A stretch of 64,000 nucleotides of DNA from positions 744,001 to 808,000 of the forward strand of contig OY970245.1 in assembly GCA_963715455.1 (NCBI GenBank), in the 5' to 3' direction. Positions 31,912 through 40,700 of the stretch are shown piece by piece; position 1 is the first letter of the stretch, and each line of letters starts with the position of its first letter. The stretch comes from VRUE01 sp963715455. GTDB lineage: Bacteria; Actinomycetota; Thermoleophilia; Solirubrobacterales; 70-9. The notes under the pieces are model-generated. The model did not search any database. It was not told the DNA's origin and worked only from the letters and a program-made list of their open reading frames with translations. Position numbers and translations under genes: made by a program.

Positions 31912-33468
31912 ATGCTGACCGTGCAAAGCCTGCTTGACGAGCTCGACCTGGACCTCGCGGCGGGCACCCAGGCGGCCGAGGCGCCGGTCCGTTGGGTTCA
32001 CATCTCCGAGTTGGAGGACCCCACCCCCTGGCTCTCGGGCGGCGAGCTAATGCTGACCACCGGCATCCCGCTCGACAACGCCGCCAAGCAGCGCGCCTTC
32101 GTTCGCCTGCTCGTTGACAACAACCTCGCTGGGCTCGGTTTCGGCACCGGCTTCAGCCATCAGAAGTTGCCCAAGGCGCTGGTCGACGAGGCCAAAAAGC
32201 GCGACTTCCCGCTCTTCGAGGTGCCTTACTCGGTGCCCTTCATCGCGATCACCGAGAAAGCCTTTGCCCGCTTGGTCAACGAGCAGTACGAGGTCCTGCA
32301 GCGCGGCATCGCCGTGCAGCGCCGGCTCGAGCGGCTGGTGCTCGAAGAGCGCGGCCTGGAGGAGATCGTCGCGACGATCGCCTCGGCGGTCGGTGGCACG
32401 GTGGCGATCCTCGGCGGTCGCGGCGAGCGCCTGGCCGGGCGCGGCTTTCGCCGCCAGCTCTCGGCCGAGGCGGTTAAGGCGATCCGCGAGGAAGCGCTGG
32501 CCCACACCGCCGATGGCCACCCCTTCGTGCCCTCGCATCCAGCGGTCGCTGGCCGTGCTCTCGCCCACCCGGTGATCTCACCTGGCGGCGGACCGCCCCA
32601 GGCCTGGGTGGTAATGGTGCGCGACTCGGGCGGCCTCGGCGACTTCGAGCGGCTCATCCTGCAGCAGGCGGTCGCCGTCGTCGCCCTGGAGCTGATGCGC
32701 CGTCGGGTGGCGCGCGAGACCGAGCGCCGGCTCGCCGGCGACGTGCTCGCCGGGGCACTCGGCGGTCGCCTCGATCCCTCCGAGCTGCGCCGCCGGCTTG
32801 AGCCCTTCGGTATCGGCGAGGAGGCGGCGGTGCTCGTCTTTGCCCTCGACGATCCGGCGGCGGCCGAGCCGGCGCTTGAGCGGGCCTTGGCTGCCGATGC
32901 TTGCCCAGCCGTCGTCGCACCCCATTCCAGTGGCCGCCGCGAGTTGCTCTGCGCCGTGGTCGACGCCGCCGACCGAGATCCGGTCGACCTCGCCGCCGAC
33001 GCGCGCAAGGCGCTGATCAAAGAGCGTGGCGCGGTGCGTGCCGCAGCTAGCCGCCCCGCCCCGCCAGAGGAGTTGCGCCGCTCTTTCCACGAGGCGCGTT
33101 GTGCCCTGGAGGCGACCGCGATCGGCAACGGCAGCATGCCCGAGGTCGCCTCCTGGCGCGACCTTGGCGCCTTCACCCTGTTGCTCTCGATCCAGGACGA
33201 CGAGGCTCTCGCCCTCTACTGCGACAGCGTCCTGGGGCCGATCGAGGCCGGCGACGAGGAGTACGGCGGCGAGCTCTTGCGCTCGCTGGAGGCCTTCATC
33301 GAGCAGAACGGCCAGTGGGAGAAGGCGGCGCGCGAGGTCTACTGCCACCGTCACACGCTGCGCTACCGGATGCGCAAAGTCGAAGAGCTGACCGGGCGCG
33401 ACCTCTCGCGCGCCCATGACCGGATCGAGTTCTGGCTGGCGCTCAGGGCACGGGAGCTCGTCTCGTGA
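31912..33468 (+). CDS. PucR-family transcriptional regulator
   Basis: A 518-residue regulator. The N-terminal PucR domain (residues 1-125) starts MLTVQSLLDELDLDLAAGTQ and includes DPTPWLSGGELMLTTGIPL. The middle is a GAF-like or GGDEF-related segment. The C-terminal HTH_30 is NGQWEKAAREVYCHRHTLRY followed by RMRKVEELTGRDL. PucR proteins activate amine, purine or amino-acid catabolic genes in response to a metabolite. It lies inside the operon it probably controls, 8 bases after the transaminase stop and overlapping ald by 4 bases. The palindromes at 30358-30416 are candidate sites for it. Confidence 0.88.
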   Translation: MLTVQSLLDELDLDLAAGTQAAEAPVRWVHISELEDPTPWLSGGELMLTTGIPLDNAAKQRAFVRLLVDNNLAGLGFGTGFSHQKLPKALVDEAKKRDFPLFEVPYSVPFIAITEKAFARLVNEQYEVLQRGIAVQRRLERLVLEERGLEEIVATIASAVGGTVAILGGRGERLAGRGFRRQLSAEAVKAIREEALAHTADGHPFVPSHPAVAGRALAHPVISPGGGPPQAWVVMVRDSGGLGDFERLILQQAVAVVALELMRRRVARETERRLAGDVLAGALGGRLDPSELRRRLEPFGIGEEAAVLVFALDDPAAAEPALERALAADACPAVVAPHSSGRRELLCAVVDAADRDPVDLAADARKALIKERGAVRAAASRPAPPEELRRSFHEARCALEATAIGNGSMPEVASWRDLGAFTLLLSIQDDEALALYCDSVLGPIEAGDEEYGGELLRSLEAFIEQNGQWEKAAREVYCHRHTLRYRMRKVEELTGRDLSRAHDRIEFWLALRARELVS

Positions 33469-34655
33469 AGGTCGGCATCCCGACCGAGATCAAGCCGGCC
33501 GAGTACCGGGTGGCGATCACGCCGGCCGGCGTGCGCGAGATGAACGTGCACGGCCACGAAGTACTGATTGAGGCCGGCGCCGGCGAGGGCTCGGCGATCA
33601 GCGACGCCGAGTTCGCGGCTCAGGGCGCCCGCATCGTGCCCGACGCCGCCACGGTCTTCGCCGAGGCCGAGATGGTGGTCAAGGTCAAGGAGCCGCAGTC
33701 GGTCGAGGTTGAAATGCTGCGCCCCGGCCAGCTGCTCTTCACCTACCTGCATCTCGCTCCCGACCCCGAGCTGACCCGCGGGCTTTGCGACTCGGGCGCG
33801 ACCTGCGTCGCCTACGAGACGGTCGAGGACTCGCGCGGGCACCTGCCGCTGCTGGCGCCGATGAGCGAGATCGCCGGCAAGATTGCTACCCAGGCGGGGG
33901 CCTTCATGCTCGAGAAGCCACTCGGCGGGCGCGGCATCCTGCTGGGTGGAGTACCCGGGGTCGCCGCTGCCAACGTGATGGTGATTGGCGGCGGCGTGGT
34001 CGGTTCCAACGCCGCTTGGATCGCGATCGGCATGGACGCCGATGTCTTCGTCTTCGACAAATCAGTCGATCGTCTGCGTGAGCTGGAGAGGGCGTTCGCC
34101 GGACGCTCCTCGACCGTCTTCTCGACCACGCTGGCGATCGAAGAGATGCTGCCCAGCATGGATCTGGTGATCGGCGCCGTGCTTGTCCACGGCGCCCGCG
34201 CCCCCTTCGTAGTACGGCGTGAGCAGCTCGCCCTGATGAAGCCCGGCGCGGTGCTGGTCGACGTGGCGATTGACCAGGGGGGCTGCTTTGAGACCTCGCA
34301 CCCGACCACCCACCAGGACCCGACCTTCGAAGTCGAAGGGATCATCCACTACTGCGTCGCCAACATGCCCGGCGCGGTACCGATCACTTCGACCCACGCG
34401 CTGACCAACGCGACCCTGCCCTACGCGATCGCGCTTGCCGACGAAGGAGTGGCCGGGGCGATCAGGCGTGATCCTGGCCTGCGGCCCGGGGTCAACGTCG
34501 CCGCTGGGGCGGTCACCCATCCGGCGGTCGCCGAAGGTGTGGGCATGAGCTGCATCCCGGTCGAGGAGGCCTTGGAAACCCCTGCCGACGGGCCGATACG
34601 TCAAGGCCACCTTGACGTATCGGCCCGTCGGCCTGCATACGGAGGCGACGAGTGA
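33465..34655 (+). CDS. ald: alanine dehydrogenase
   Basis: A 396-residue NAD-dependent alanine dehydrogenase converting alanine to pyruvate and ammonia. MKVGIPTEIKPAEYRVAITP, the catalytic region with FTYLHLAPD, the NAD-binding loop VMVIGGGVVGSNAAWIAIG and DVAIDQGGCFETS are all present. GTG start overlaps the pucR stop (GTGA). The last 25 residues, after GMSCIPVEEAL, go beyond the usual family end and are encoded mainly by a 49-base palindrome (34584-34632); this tail is unlikely to be functional in itself. In the operon the enzyme would recycle alanine made by the transaminase. Confidence 0.92.
   Translation: MKVGIPTEIKPAEYRVAITPAGVREMNVHGHEVLIEAGAGEGSAISDAEFAAQGARIVPDAATVFAEAEMVVKVKEPQSVEVEMLRPGQLLFTYLHLAPDPELTRGLCDSGATCVAYETVEDSRGHLPLLAPMSEIAGKIATQAGAFMLEKPLGGRGILLGGVPGVAAANVMVIGGGVVGSNAAWIAIGMDADVFVFDKSVDRLRELERAFAGRSSTVFSTTLAIEEMLPSMDLVIGAVLVHGARAPFVVRREQLALMKPGAVLVDVAIDQGGCFETSHPTTHQDPTFEVEGIIHYCVANMPGAVPITSTHALTNATLPYAIALADEGVAGAIRRDPGLRPGVNVAAGAVTHPAVAEGVGMSCIPVEEALETPADGPIRQGHLDVSARRPAYGGDE
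34584..34632 (+). repeat. 49-bp near-perfect palindrome inside the 3' end of ald
   Basis: Arms of 23 bp (34584-34606 and 34610-34632) are perfectly complementary around a 3-base loop. They are translated as the tail of Ald and end just before the GGAGG of the next gene. The transcript would fold into a very stable hairpin between ald and the aldehyde dehydrogenase, which may protect the upstream message or adjust downstream expression. Confidence 0.85.
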
Positions 34656-36097
34656 TGGCCACGGTTGAGAGGACCAAGCTGAGGAACTTCATCGGCGGCA
34701 AGGCAGTCGACCCCGCCGAGGGCGGGGTCGAGGACGTGGTCAACCCAGCCAGCGGCGAGGTAATCGCCGAGGCGCCGCTCTCGACCAAACCTGATGTCGA
34801 CGCCGCCGTGGCGGCCGCCAGGCAGGCCTTCCCGGCCTGGGCGGCGACGCCGCCCGGCGAACGGGCGCGGGCGCTGCTGCGCATGGCGGACCTGATCGAG
34901 GAGCGCGGCGAGGAGATCGCCGACCTCGAGGCCGCCGACGCGGGCAAGCCGCGTAAGGCCGTGATCGAGGATGAAGTGCCGGTGATGGCTGACCAGCTGC
35001 GCTTCTTCGCCGGCGCGGCGCGCACGATGGAGGGCCGCGCTGCGGGCGAGTACATGGAGGGGCACACCTCCTTCATCCGCCGCGAGCCGCTCGGCGTGGT
35101 AGGCCAGATCACCCCCTGGAACTACCCGCTGATGATGGCGATCTGGAAGATCGGCCCGGCGCTCGCCGCTGGCAACACGGTCGTGCTCAAGCCGGCCGAG
35201 ACGACGCCGCTGACCACGCTGCTCTTCGCCGAGTGGTGCGGCGAGATCCTGCCCGCCGGCGTCTTCAACGCGATCGGTGGCCACGGCGAACCGACCGGCG
35301 CCGAGCTGGTCACCCATCCCGAGGTCGCGATGGTCTGCCTGACCGGCTCGCCGCCGACCGGTAAGTGGATCGCCGCCGCCGCCGCCGACACGCTCAAGCG
35401 CGTCCACCTCGAGCTCGGTGGCAAGGCCCCGGTGGTGATCTTCGACGACGCCGACATGGAGGCGGCGATGGAGACGATCGCCGGCACCGGCTATTACAAC
35501 GCCGGCCAGGACTGCACGGCGGCGACTCGAGTGCTCGCCTCGAAAGGCGTTTACGACGACGTCGTCAACGGCCTGGCCGGCGAAGCCAAGGGCCTCGTCC
35601 TCGGCGACACGATGGCCGCCGAGACGACGCTGGGGCCGCTCAACTCAGAGCGCCAGCGCGAGCGGGTCGAGGGCTTCCTTGAGCGCAAGCCGGGCAATGC
35701 CGAGGTCGTCACCGGCGGCTCCCAGCCCGACCGGCCGGGCTTCTTCCTCGAGCCGGCCGTCGTCGCCGGGCTCGAGCAGGGCGACGAGATGATCCAGGAC
35801 GAGATCTTCGGCCCGGTGATCACCGTGCAGCCCTTCAGCGACGAGCAAAAGGCAATCGAGTGGGCCAACGGCACCCGCTACGGCCTCGCCTCCTCGGTCT
35901 GGACGCGCGACGTGGGCCGCGCGATGCGGGTCGCCAACGCGCTCGAGTTCGGCTGCGTCTGGATCAACGACCACATCCCGCTGGTCTCCGAGATGCCCCA
36001 CGGCGGCTTCAAGCAATCCGGCTACGGCAAGGACCTCTCCGTCTACGCCCTAGAGGACTACACCGAGATCAAGCACGTGATGGTCAATCTCGAATAG
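34655..36097 (+). CDS. aminoaldehyde dehydrogenase (gamma-aminobutyraldehyde/betaine aldehyde type)
   Basis: A 480-residue NAD(P)-dependent aldehyde dehydrogenase. ITPWNYPLMMAIWKIGPALA, the general base in LELGGKAPVVIFDDAD and the nucleophile in GYYNAGQDCTAATR match the PatD/Prr 4-aminobutanal branch. It would oxidise 4-aminobutanal from the transaminase to GABA; betaine aldehyde is an alternative substrate. GGAGG at 34641-34645 suits ATG 34655, whose A is the last base of the ald TGA. Last gene of the rightward operon, followed by the hairpin at 36132. Confidence 0.88.
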   Translation: MATVERTKLRNFIGGKAVDPAEGGVEDVVNPASGEVIAEAPLSTKPDVDAAVAAARQAFPAWAATPPGERARALLRMADLIEERGEEIADLEAADAGKPRKAVIEDEVPVMADQLRFFAGAARTMEGRAAGEYMEGHTSFIRREPLGVVGQITPWNYPLMMAIWKIGPALAAGNTVVLKPAETTPLTTLLFAEWCGEILPAGVFNAIGGHGEPTGAELVTHPEVAMVCLTGSPPTGKWIAAAAADTLKRVHLELGGKAPVVIFDDADMEAAMETIAGTGYYNAGQDCTAATRVLASKGVYDDVVNGLAGEAKGLVLGDTMAAETTLGPLNSERQRERVEGFLERKPGNAEVVTGGSQPDRPGFFLEPAVVAGLEQGDEMIQDEIFGPVITVQPFSDEQKAIEWANGTRYGLASSVWTRDVGRAMRVANALEFGCVWINDHIPLVSEMPHGGFKQSGYGKDLSVYALEDYTEIKHVMVNLE

Positions 36098-36131
36098 CGC
36101 CAAGCTCGCGTCCCGGCAGGGGAGAGTCGGT

Positions 36132-36178
36132 GTGCGTTCGACCTTAGTTGCGGTATGCGCAGTAAAGGTCGAACGCAC
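36132..36178 (+). other. inverted repeat with the AbiEi-like start codon in its loop
   Basis: GTGCGTTCGACCTT (36132-36145) pairs perfectly with 36165-36178, enclosing a 19-base loop that holds the ATG at 36155. It may terminate the aldehyde dehydrogenase transcript, and when part of an mRNA it would present or hide the start of the next gene. Confidence 0.7.
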
Positions 36179-37089
36179 GGGCCGCTGGCGGAGTTGGCGA
36201 AGAAGCAGCACGGGGTGGTCTCACTGGGTCAGCTGGAAGGGCTTGGCTATTCTCAGCATTCCGTTGGCCGTGCAGTCCGCTCCGGACGTCTTCATCGCTT
36301 GCATCGAGGGGTCTACGCGGTCGGGCATTTGAGCCTCGCTTGGGAGGGACGTTGCCTCGCCGCCGTGCTCGCTTGCGGACCGAGTGCAGTTGCCAGCCAC
36401 GCCTCGGCCGCCTGGCTCTGGGGCTTGCTCCGCACTCGACCGGACACCCTCCACGTCACCGTCTCCAAGCGGCGCAGCCAGAGAGCTGCCTTTCGACTGC
36501 ACTTCTCGTCACTGGCGGAGGAGGATCGCTCTGTTTGTGAGGGCATTCCGCTCACCGCGCTGCCTCGCACGCTGCTCGATCTTGCCGCGACATTTGAGCC
36601 CCGTCGTCTCGAACGAGCCATTGAGCGATCCGAAGAGTTGCGGCTCTTCGACCTGCATGCCGTCGACGCTCTTCTGGCTCGTTCCGCTGGGCACCCGGGC
36701 GCTGGTCGGCTGCGAAAGGCGCTCGCCATCTATCGCGACGACCCCGCCTTTACCCGGTCCAGGCTCGAGACGCGGTTTCTTGACCTCGTCAAGGCGGCCG
36801 GGCTGCCAGTGCCGGCGATGAACTTCAGCGAGGGGAGTTCGAGCTGGATGCCTATTGGCAACGGGAGCGCTTCGCGGTTGAGCTCGATGTCTACGAGACT
36901 CACGGGACCCGGGCTGCGTTCGAGCGCGACCGGTTGCGCCAAGAGGATCTCAAGTTGCGGGGGATCGAGATGATCCGAGTCACCGGTGCACGCCTCAACC
37001 GCGAGCCCAAAGAGGTGGTCGAGCGCATCCGTGCGCTGCTCGAGAAAAGGCGGCGTGAGCTTGCCCTGACCGATACCCTCGGCGCGTGA
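36155..37089 (+). pseudogene. frameshifted AbiEi-antitoxin-like / DUF559 protein
   Basis: The frame from ATG 36155 encodes an AbiEi-type winged-helix N-terminus (LAELAKKQHGVVSLGQLEGL) and a middle domain (ASAAWLWGLLRTRPDTLHVT, GIPLTALPRTLLDLAA) up to residue about 228 (PAMNF), then turns to nonsense. In the -1 frame, from about 36835, the expected C-terminal DUF559 nuclease-like domain continues (GEFELDAYWQRERFAVELDV, then THGTRAAFERDRLRQEDL) to a TGA at 37087-37089. One G missing from the GGGG run near 36831-36834 explains this. The true stop overlaps the GTG of the next gene (GTGA), a sign that the frame was functional until recently, or that the gap is a sequencing error. AbiEi is the antitoxin of AbiE systems, but no AbiEii toxin is present. 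Confidence 0.75.
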
Positions 37090-38819
37090 AGAGGGGGGGA
37101 TTTGCAGCTGTGGCGCTCGCGGTGTTCGCTGCCGCGGCTTTCGTCGCCGCAGCGCCGGCGCCTGAAGAAGAGGATCCGCGCTGCCACGGGCGGCGAGCCG
37201 AGATCGTCGGCACCGACAAGGACGACGTCCTGCACGGCACGCCTGAGCGCGACGTGATCTGGGGCGGGCCGGGCGACGACACGATCACGGGCAGCCTCGG
37301 CAACGATCTGCTTTGCGGCGATCAGGGCTCCGACCTTCTGCACGGCGGTCGCGGCAACGATGAAGCTGATGGCGGCGCTGGCGATGCCGACCGTGTGATC
37401 GGTGACCTCGGCGACGACAAGCTGCTCGGGGGTACCGGTGACTCGGACGAGGTGGCGGGCAGCCTCGGCATCGACACGGTCAGCGGTGGGCCCGGCGATT
37501 TCGACTTCATCCACGGCGACTACGGCTACGACCGCATGGATGGGGGGCCGGGCAAGGGCGACATCGCCTCCTTCGCCACCGATGTCGCGGCCGGCGTCGA
37601 TGGTGGCGGGGTCAAGGTCAACCTCGCCAAGCACAGAGCGCGTGGCGACGGCCACGATCGCCTCTACCGCTTCGAGGATCTCGAGGGCTCGGCTTTCGAC
37701 GACATCCTGGTCGGCAACCGCCGTACCAACGTGATCGACGGCGGCGCCGGCGACGACGTCGTCCGTGGCGGCGGTGGCAAGGACGAGCTGCTCGGTGGCC
37801 AGGGCTCCGATCGCTGCGATGGCGCCAAAGGTCGCACCACCTCGTGCGGCCCAGAAAAGAAGCCCAAGTCTTCCGCCTACGTTGAGCTCGACGCCGTCAC
37901 CGGCGGCGGTGGTGGGCTGCAGCTCGTCGGCGCCGGCGGGCGCGACCAGTTCGTCGTCGGCTACGACGAAGCGAGCTCCACCTTTGGAGTCAACGCCGCC
38001 AAAGGCCTCGCCCTGGGGCCAGGCTGCGAGCGGGTCAGCGCCGTGCAGGCGAGCTGCACGGCCGATGGCCCGGCTCGCTGGCTGATGGCCGACCTCGGCC
38101 CCGGCGCCGACAGTCTCACGGTCGAAGGCTCGCTGGCCGGCGCCCAGAACGTGCGCATCGCCGGTGGCTACGGCAACGACACGATTCGCGGTGGCGACGA
38201 GGACGACCTGATCGAGGGCGGCTTCGGTGCCGATCGCCTCTACGGTGGCGCTGGCGCCGACGGCTTGATCGGCAGCCGCCCCGGGCCGACGTTCCTCTAC
38301 GGCGAAGAGGACGGCGACCTGCTCGCCGCCGGCAGCGGCTGCGCTGGCGGGGCGCTGGTCGGCGGCCCAGGCCGCGACGACGCCTCCTTCGCCGAGACGC
38401 CTGCCCACCCAGGCATCCTGATCGTCTCCTTCCCCCAAGACAAAGCCTGGATCGACGCCGTGCCGGGCTGCGACTCGGTGCGACTCGACGAGTCCAACGA
38501 GGACATGGAGGGCTCCTTCGACTGGGACATCCTGATTGGCGATAGCCGCGCCAACAACATGCTCGGCCAGCCGGGCGCCGACCGCTTTTACGGTGGCGGG
38601 GGCGACGACGTGATCGATGCCCGCGACGGCGTGCGCGACTTTTCGATCCAGTGTGGGGGCCAGCGCCAACCTCTGAATAGCAAGGGCAAACCGCAGCCGC
38701 TGCGCGGCACCGCAAGCGGCCGTGCCCTGACCGACCCCTTCGATCCCTCAACGGCGCTCTGCGCGATCACCAAACACGGCCGACCGGTCGACGGGCTGGG
38801 CGTCGCCGATGAGCCCTGA
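37086..38819 (+). CDS. exported RTX-type calcium-binding repeat protein
   Basis: A 577-residue exported protein. MKRGGFAAVALAVFAAAAF is a signal peptide. Between residues 40 and 250, and again 340-420 and 480-520, nonapeptide-like GGxGxDxxx repeats (GGPGDDTITGSLGNDLLCG, GGAGDDVVRGGGGKDELLGG, GGYGNDTIRGGDEDDLIEGG) would bind calcium and form beta-rolls. Cysteines are scattered in the middle. RTX proteins with a Sec signal are cell-surface or secreted in Gram-positive bacteria; no type I secretion genes are present and none are needed. It overlaps the frameshifted AbiEi-like gene by 4 bases, so the two were once translated together. The substrate or partner is unknown. Confidence 0.8.
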   Translation: MKRGGFAAVALAVFAAAAFVAAAPAPEEEDPRCHGRRAEIVGTDKDDVLHGTPERDVIWGGPGDDTITGSLGNDLLCGDQGSDLLHGGRGNDEADGGAGDADRVIGDLGDDKLLGGTGDSDEVAGSLGIDTVSGGPGDFDFIHGDYGYDRMDGGPGKGDIASFATDVAAGVDGGGVKVNLAKHRARGDGHDRLYRFEDLEGSAFDDILVGNRRTNVIDGGAGDDVVRGGGGKDELLGGQGSDRCDGAKGRTTSCGPEKKPKSSAYVELDAVTGGGGGLQLVGAGGRDQFVVGYDEASSTFGVNAAKGLALGPGCERVSAVQASCTADGPARWLMADLGPGADSLTVEGSLAGAQNVRIAGGYGNDTIRGGDEDDLIEGGFGADRLYGGAGADGLIGSRPGPTFLYGEEDGDLLAAGSGCAGGALVGGPGRDDASFAETPAHPGILIVSFPQDKAWIDAVPGCDSVRLDESNEDMEGSFDWDILIGDSRANNMLGQPGADRFYGGGGDDVIDARDGVRDFSIQCGGQRQPLNSKGKPQPLRGTASGRALTDPFDPSTALCAITKHGRPVDGLGVADEP

Positions 38820-38842
38820 GCCGGCGACCGCGCTCACGTCGC

Positions 38843-40126
38843 TCAGCGCCCACGACCTTCGCTGTTGGCCACGGCGCAGGCTTCCTCGGCGCCGATGAAA
38901 GGCGCCAGGGTGATGTATGTGGCGAGCGGGGCGATCTCCTGCATGCTCTCGGCACCGCCGCGGCGCACCTGGTCGTAGATCATCGAGTAGATCGCGCCGC
39001 CGATCGCCTCGGCGGCGATCGGGCTGGCGTCGGGCTTGCGTTCGAACCCGGGGACGAGCAATGCCTCCATGCCTTTCATCACCCGGTCGCGCTGTTCCAG
39101 GGCACGCTTGCCGGCGGCGTAGACGTCCACCGCGCCCAGCGTCGTGTACTCGGTCTCCGCGGCGCAGAAGGCGAACATCGAGCCGAAGGCGCCGCGCACC
39201 TGGTGCGGCCAGTCGGAAGCGCGCCGAAAAGCCGGCAGAGTCGTCGCCAGCATCTGCGCAGAGCCGCTGTCGACCGCGGCGAGCATCGCCTCCTCCTTGT
39301 CGGCGAAGAGCGAGTAGAAGGTGGAGAGCGAGATCGAGGCGCGGGCGGCGATGTCGCCGACGGTCATCGCCGGGTAGCCCTTCTCGGCCACCACAGCAGC
39401 GAGCGCCCGCAGGATGCGCTCCGCTTGGTCGTAACCCTCGAGCGCCGGTCTCGCCGGCGGTCGGTGGCGCGGCCGGCGCAAGGGTTCGGGGGGCGGCAAG
39501 TAGGAGAGGCCCCATTCCCACATCTGCGGGGTAAGCGTCACCAGCTCCTCCTCCTCACCGCGGTAGAGGCGAGTGTGGATCACCTTGCGCAGTCCGCCGA
39601 TCATCGCGCGGACGATCTCCCATGGCATGCCCTCACGCCCCGGCATTTGCTCGAGCGTCTCTGAGACGAAGCCCTGGAAGGCGTCGACCGCGTTATCGAT
39701 CTGCTCGACCGCGTGCGGGCCGGCGGCATAGATCTCGACAAAGCACATGCGCGAGGCGGCCGCCTGGTCGACGATCAGCTCAATCAGGGCGTCAAAGGCC
39801 GCCCGCGCCCGCTCTTCTCCCGGCGCATGGCCGTTGCTCTCGGCAACGGCCCCGATCGTTGGGCCGAGGAAGGCATTGATTGCGGCGAGCAGGCAGTCCT
39901 CCTTGCCGCTGAAGTGCTCATAGAAGGCGCTGCGGGAGACGCCGGAGAGCTCGAGCAGGTCCTCCACGCGGGTGCCCTCGTAGCCCTTCTCGGCGACGAC
40001 CGCCACCATCGCTGCGAAGAGCCGCTCGCGCTGGTTGCGAGCCACCTCCTCGGCTGGCAGCCGCCGTCCCGGTCGCAGCTTGCGATCGCGCAGTGTGCCG
40101 GCATCGCCCCACGGCGTCTTGACCAT
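38843..40126 (-). CDS. double TetR regulator: two complete TetR units in one chain
   Basis: A 427-residue protein holding two successive TetR modules. The first HTH (ERLFAAMVAVVAEKGYEGTR, VEDLLELSGVSRSAFYEHFS) lies at about 25-75 with its own ligand domain to about 205. A proline/arginine-rich linker (PPPEPLRRPRHRPPARPA) leads to the second HTH (ILRALAAVVAEKGYPAMTVG, DIAARASISLSTFYSLFADK) and a second helical domain ending YITLAPFIGAEEA. A monomer of this chain could resemble a TetR dimer and bind an asymmetric operator. ATG at the complement of 40124-40126 is preferred; the extension to 40246 lacks family sequence. It is related to the 16157-18241 trio. Confidence 0.85.
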   Translation of the reverse strand: MVKTPWGDAGTLRDRKLRPGRRLPAEEVARNQRERLFAAMVAVVAEKGYEGTRVEDLLELSGVSRSAFYEHFSGKEDCLLAAINAFLGPTIGAVAESNGHAPGEERARAAFDALIELIVDQAAASRMCFVEIYAAGPHAVEQIDNAVDAFQGFVSETLEQMPGREGMPWEIVRAMIGGLRKVIHTRLYRGEEEELVTLTPQMWEWGLSYLPPPEPLRRPRHRPPARPALEGYDQAERILRALAAVVAEKGYPAMTVGDIAARASISLSTFYSLFADKEEAMLAAVDSGSAQMLATTLPAFRRASDWPHQVRGAFGSMFAFCAAETEYTTLGAVDVYAAGKRALEQRDRVMKGMEALLVPGFERKPDASPIAAEAIGGAIYSMIYDQVRRGGAESMQEIAPLATYITLAPFIGAEEACAVANSEGRGR

Positions 40127-40399
40127 CAAGACCGGACCATAACCGGCCACTTCGTCACTCCCGTGCTTATGCGTGCCAGCAAAACTCGGTGCATGGTACG
40201 TCTGATTCTTTGGGAACGCAACCGTCCCATGCTGAAACCTCTGCACATATACGCGTTAAATAGCCACATATTTGGCATTCGAGCGCGGCCTTAACATTTG
40301 GCGACCCAATTTAGCTTGCATTTTCAGTAGGCCTATGTTTTTATTTGGAGGCCGAAAGATGCCGCAGCGGCCGCCGGATTCCCTGCCGGCGATCCCTCA
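40127..40399. other. AT-rich intergenic region upstream of the double-TetR gene
   Basis: This 270-base stretch between the double-TetR gene and the 40506 gene is notably AT-rich at about 40190-40345 (runs such as TTAAATAGCCACATATTTGG and TGTTTTTATTTGG). It is suited to promoters for the leftward regulator and for the rightward small genes. No clear -35/-10 pair stands out and no gene is visible. Confidence 0.4.
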
Positions 40400-40470
40400 G
40401 CCGTCGGCTCCCCTTCCGACGGCAGGTGAAGCATTGGCCCGGGTTGGCTCCTCCCTAGCCGACCCGGGCC
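40400..40470 (+). promoter_or_regulatory. two-hairpin leader before the 40506-40897 small genes
   Basis: GCCGTCGG (40400-40407) / CCGACGGC (40416-40423) and GGCCCGGGTTGGCT (40436-40449) / AGCCGACCCGGGCC (40457-40470, one G-T pair) are successive stable hairpins 36 bases before the start at 40506. This could be a leader that controls translation or attenuates transcription. No known riboswitch motif was recognised. Confidence 0.45.
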
Positions 40471-40505
40471 GTTTGCATCCCGGGGCCTTGAACTAGGCTT
40501 CGAGC

Positions 40506-40700
40506 ATGGCGTCGACCCCGAGTGAGGACGAGGCGGCAGCGATCGCTGCCGCGGTCGAGCGGTTCGTCGCCGAGACGGCCCCGGCACCCGGCGGCCGGGA
40601 AGAGACGGTCGGCCCGTGGCAGCGGGCTGCGCTGATCGAGGGGGTCAGCGCGAAGGGCACTGGCGAGGACTCAGAAGGAGGAGAGAGATGGCTGTCGTGA
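40506..40700 (+). CDS. small acidic protein; possible acyl-CoA carboxylase epsilon-like subunit
   Basis: A 64-residue acidic protein. EDEAAAIAAAVERFVAETAP followed by GPWQRAALIEGV resembles short epsilon-type subunits that go with actinobacterial acyl-CoA carboxylases (an EEA-AI/V start and a W-R-AA-LEG end), but the match is loose and the nearest carboxylase gene is 8 kb away (48505). The end overlaps the dodecin start by 13 bases, and the dodecin ribosome binding site lies inside it, so both may be translated from one message. A role is not established. Confidence 0.45.
   Translation: MASTPSEDEAAAIAAAVERFVAETAPAPGGREETVGPWQRAALIEGVSAKGTGEDSEGGERWLS

Noticed and set aside
36155..37089. Complete AbiE toxin-antitoxin system
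   Set aside because: Only an AbiEi-like N-terminus is present; no AbiEii nucleotidyltransferase gene is adjacent, and the gene is frameshifted.
37086..38819. Type I secreted RTX toxin
   Set aside because: The protein has a Sec signal peptide, and no HlyB/HlyD genes or toxin domain are present.
40400..40470. FMN or cobalamin riboswitch
   Set aside because: The conserved elements of these riboswitches were not seen; only two simple hairpins are present.
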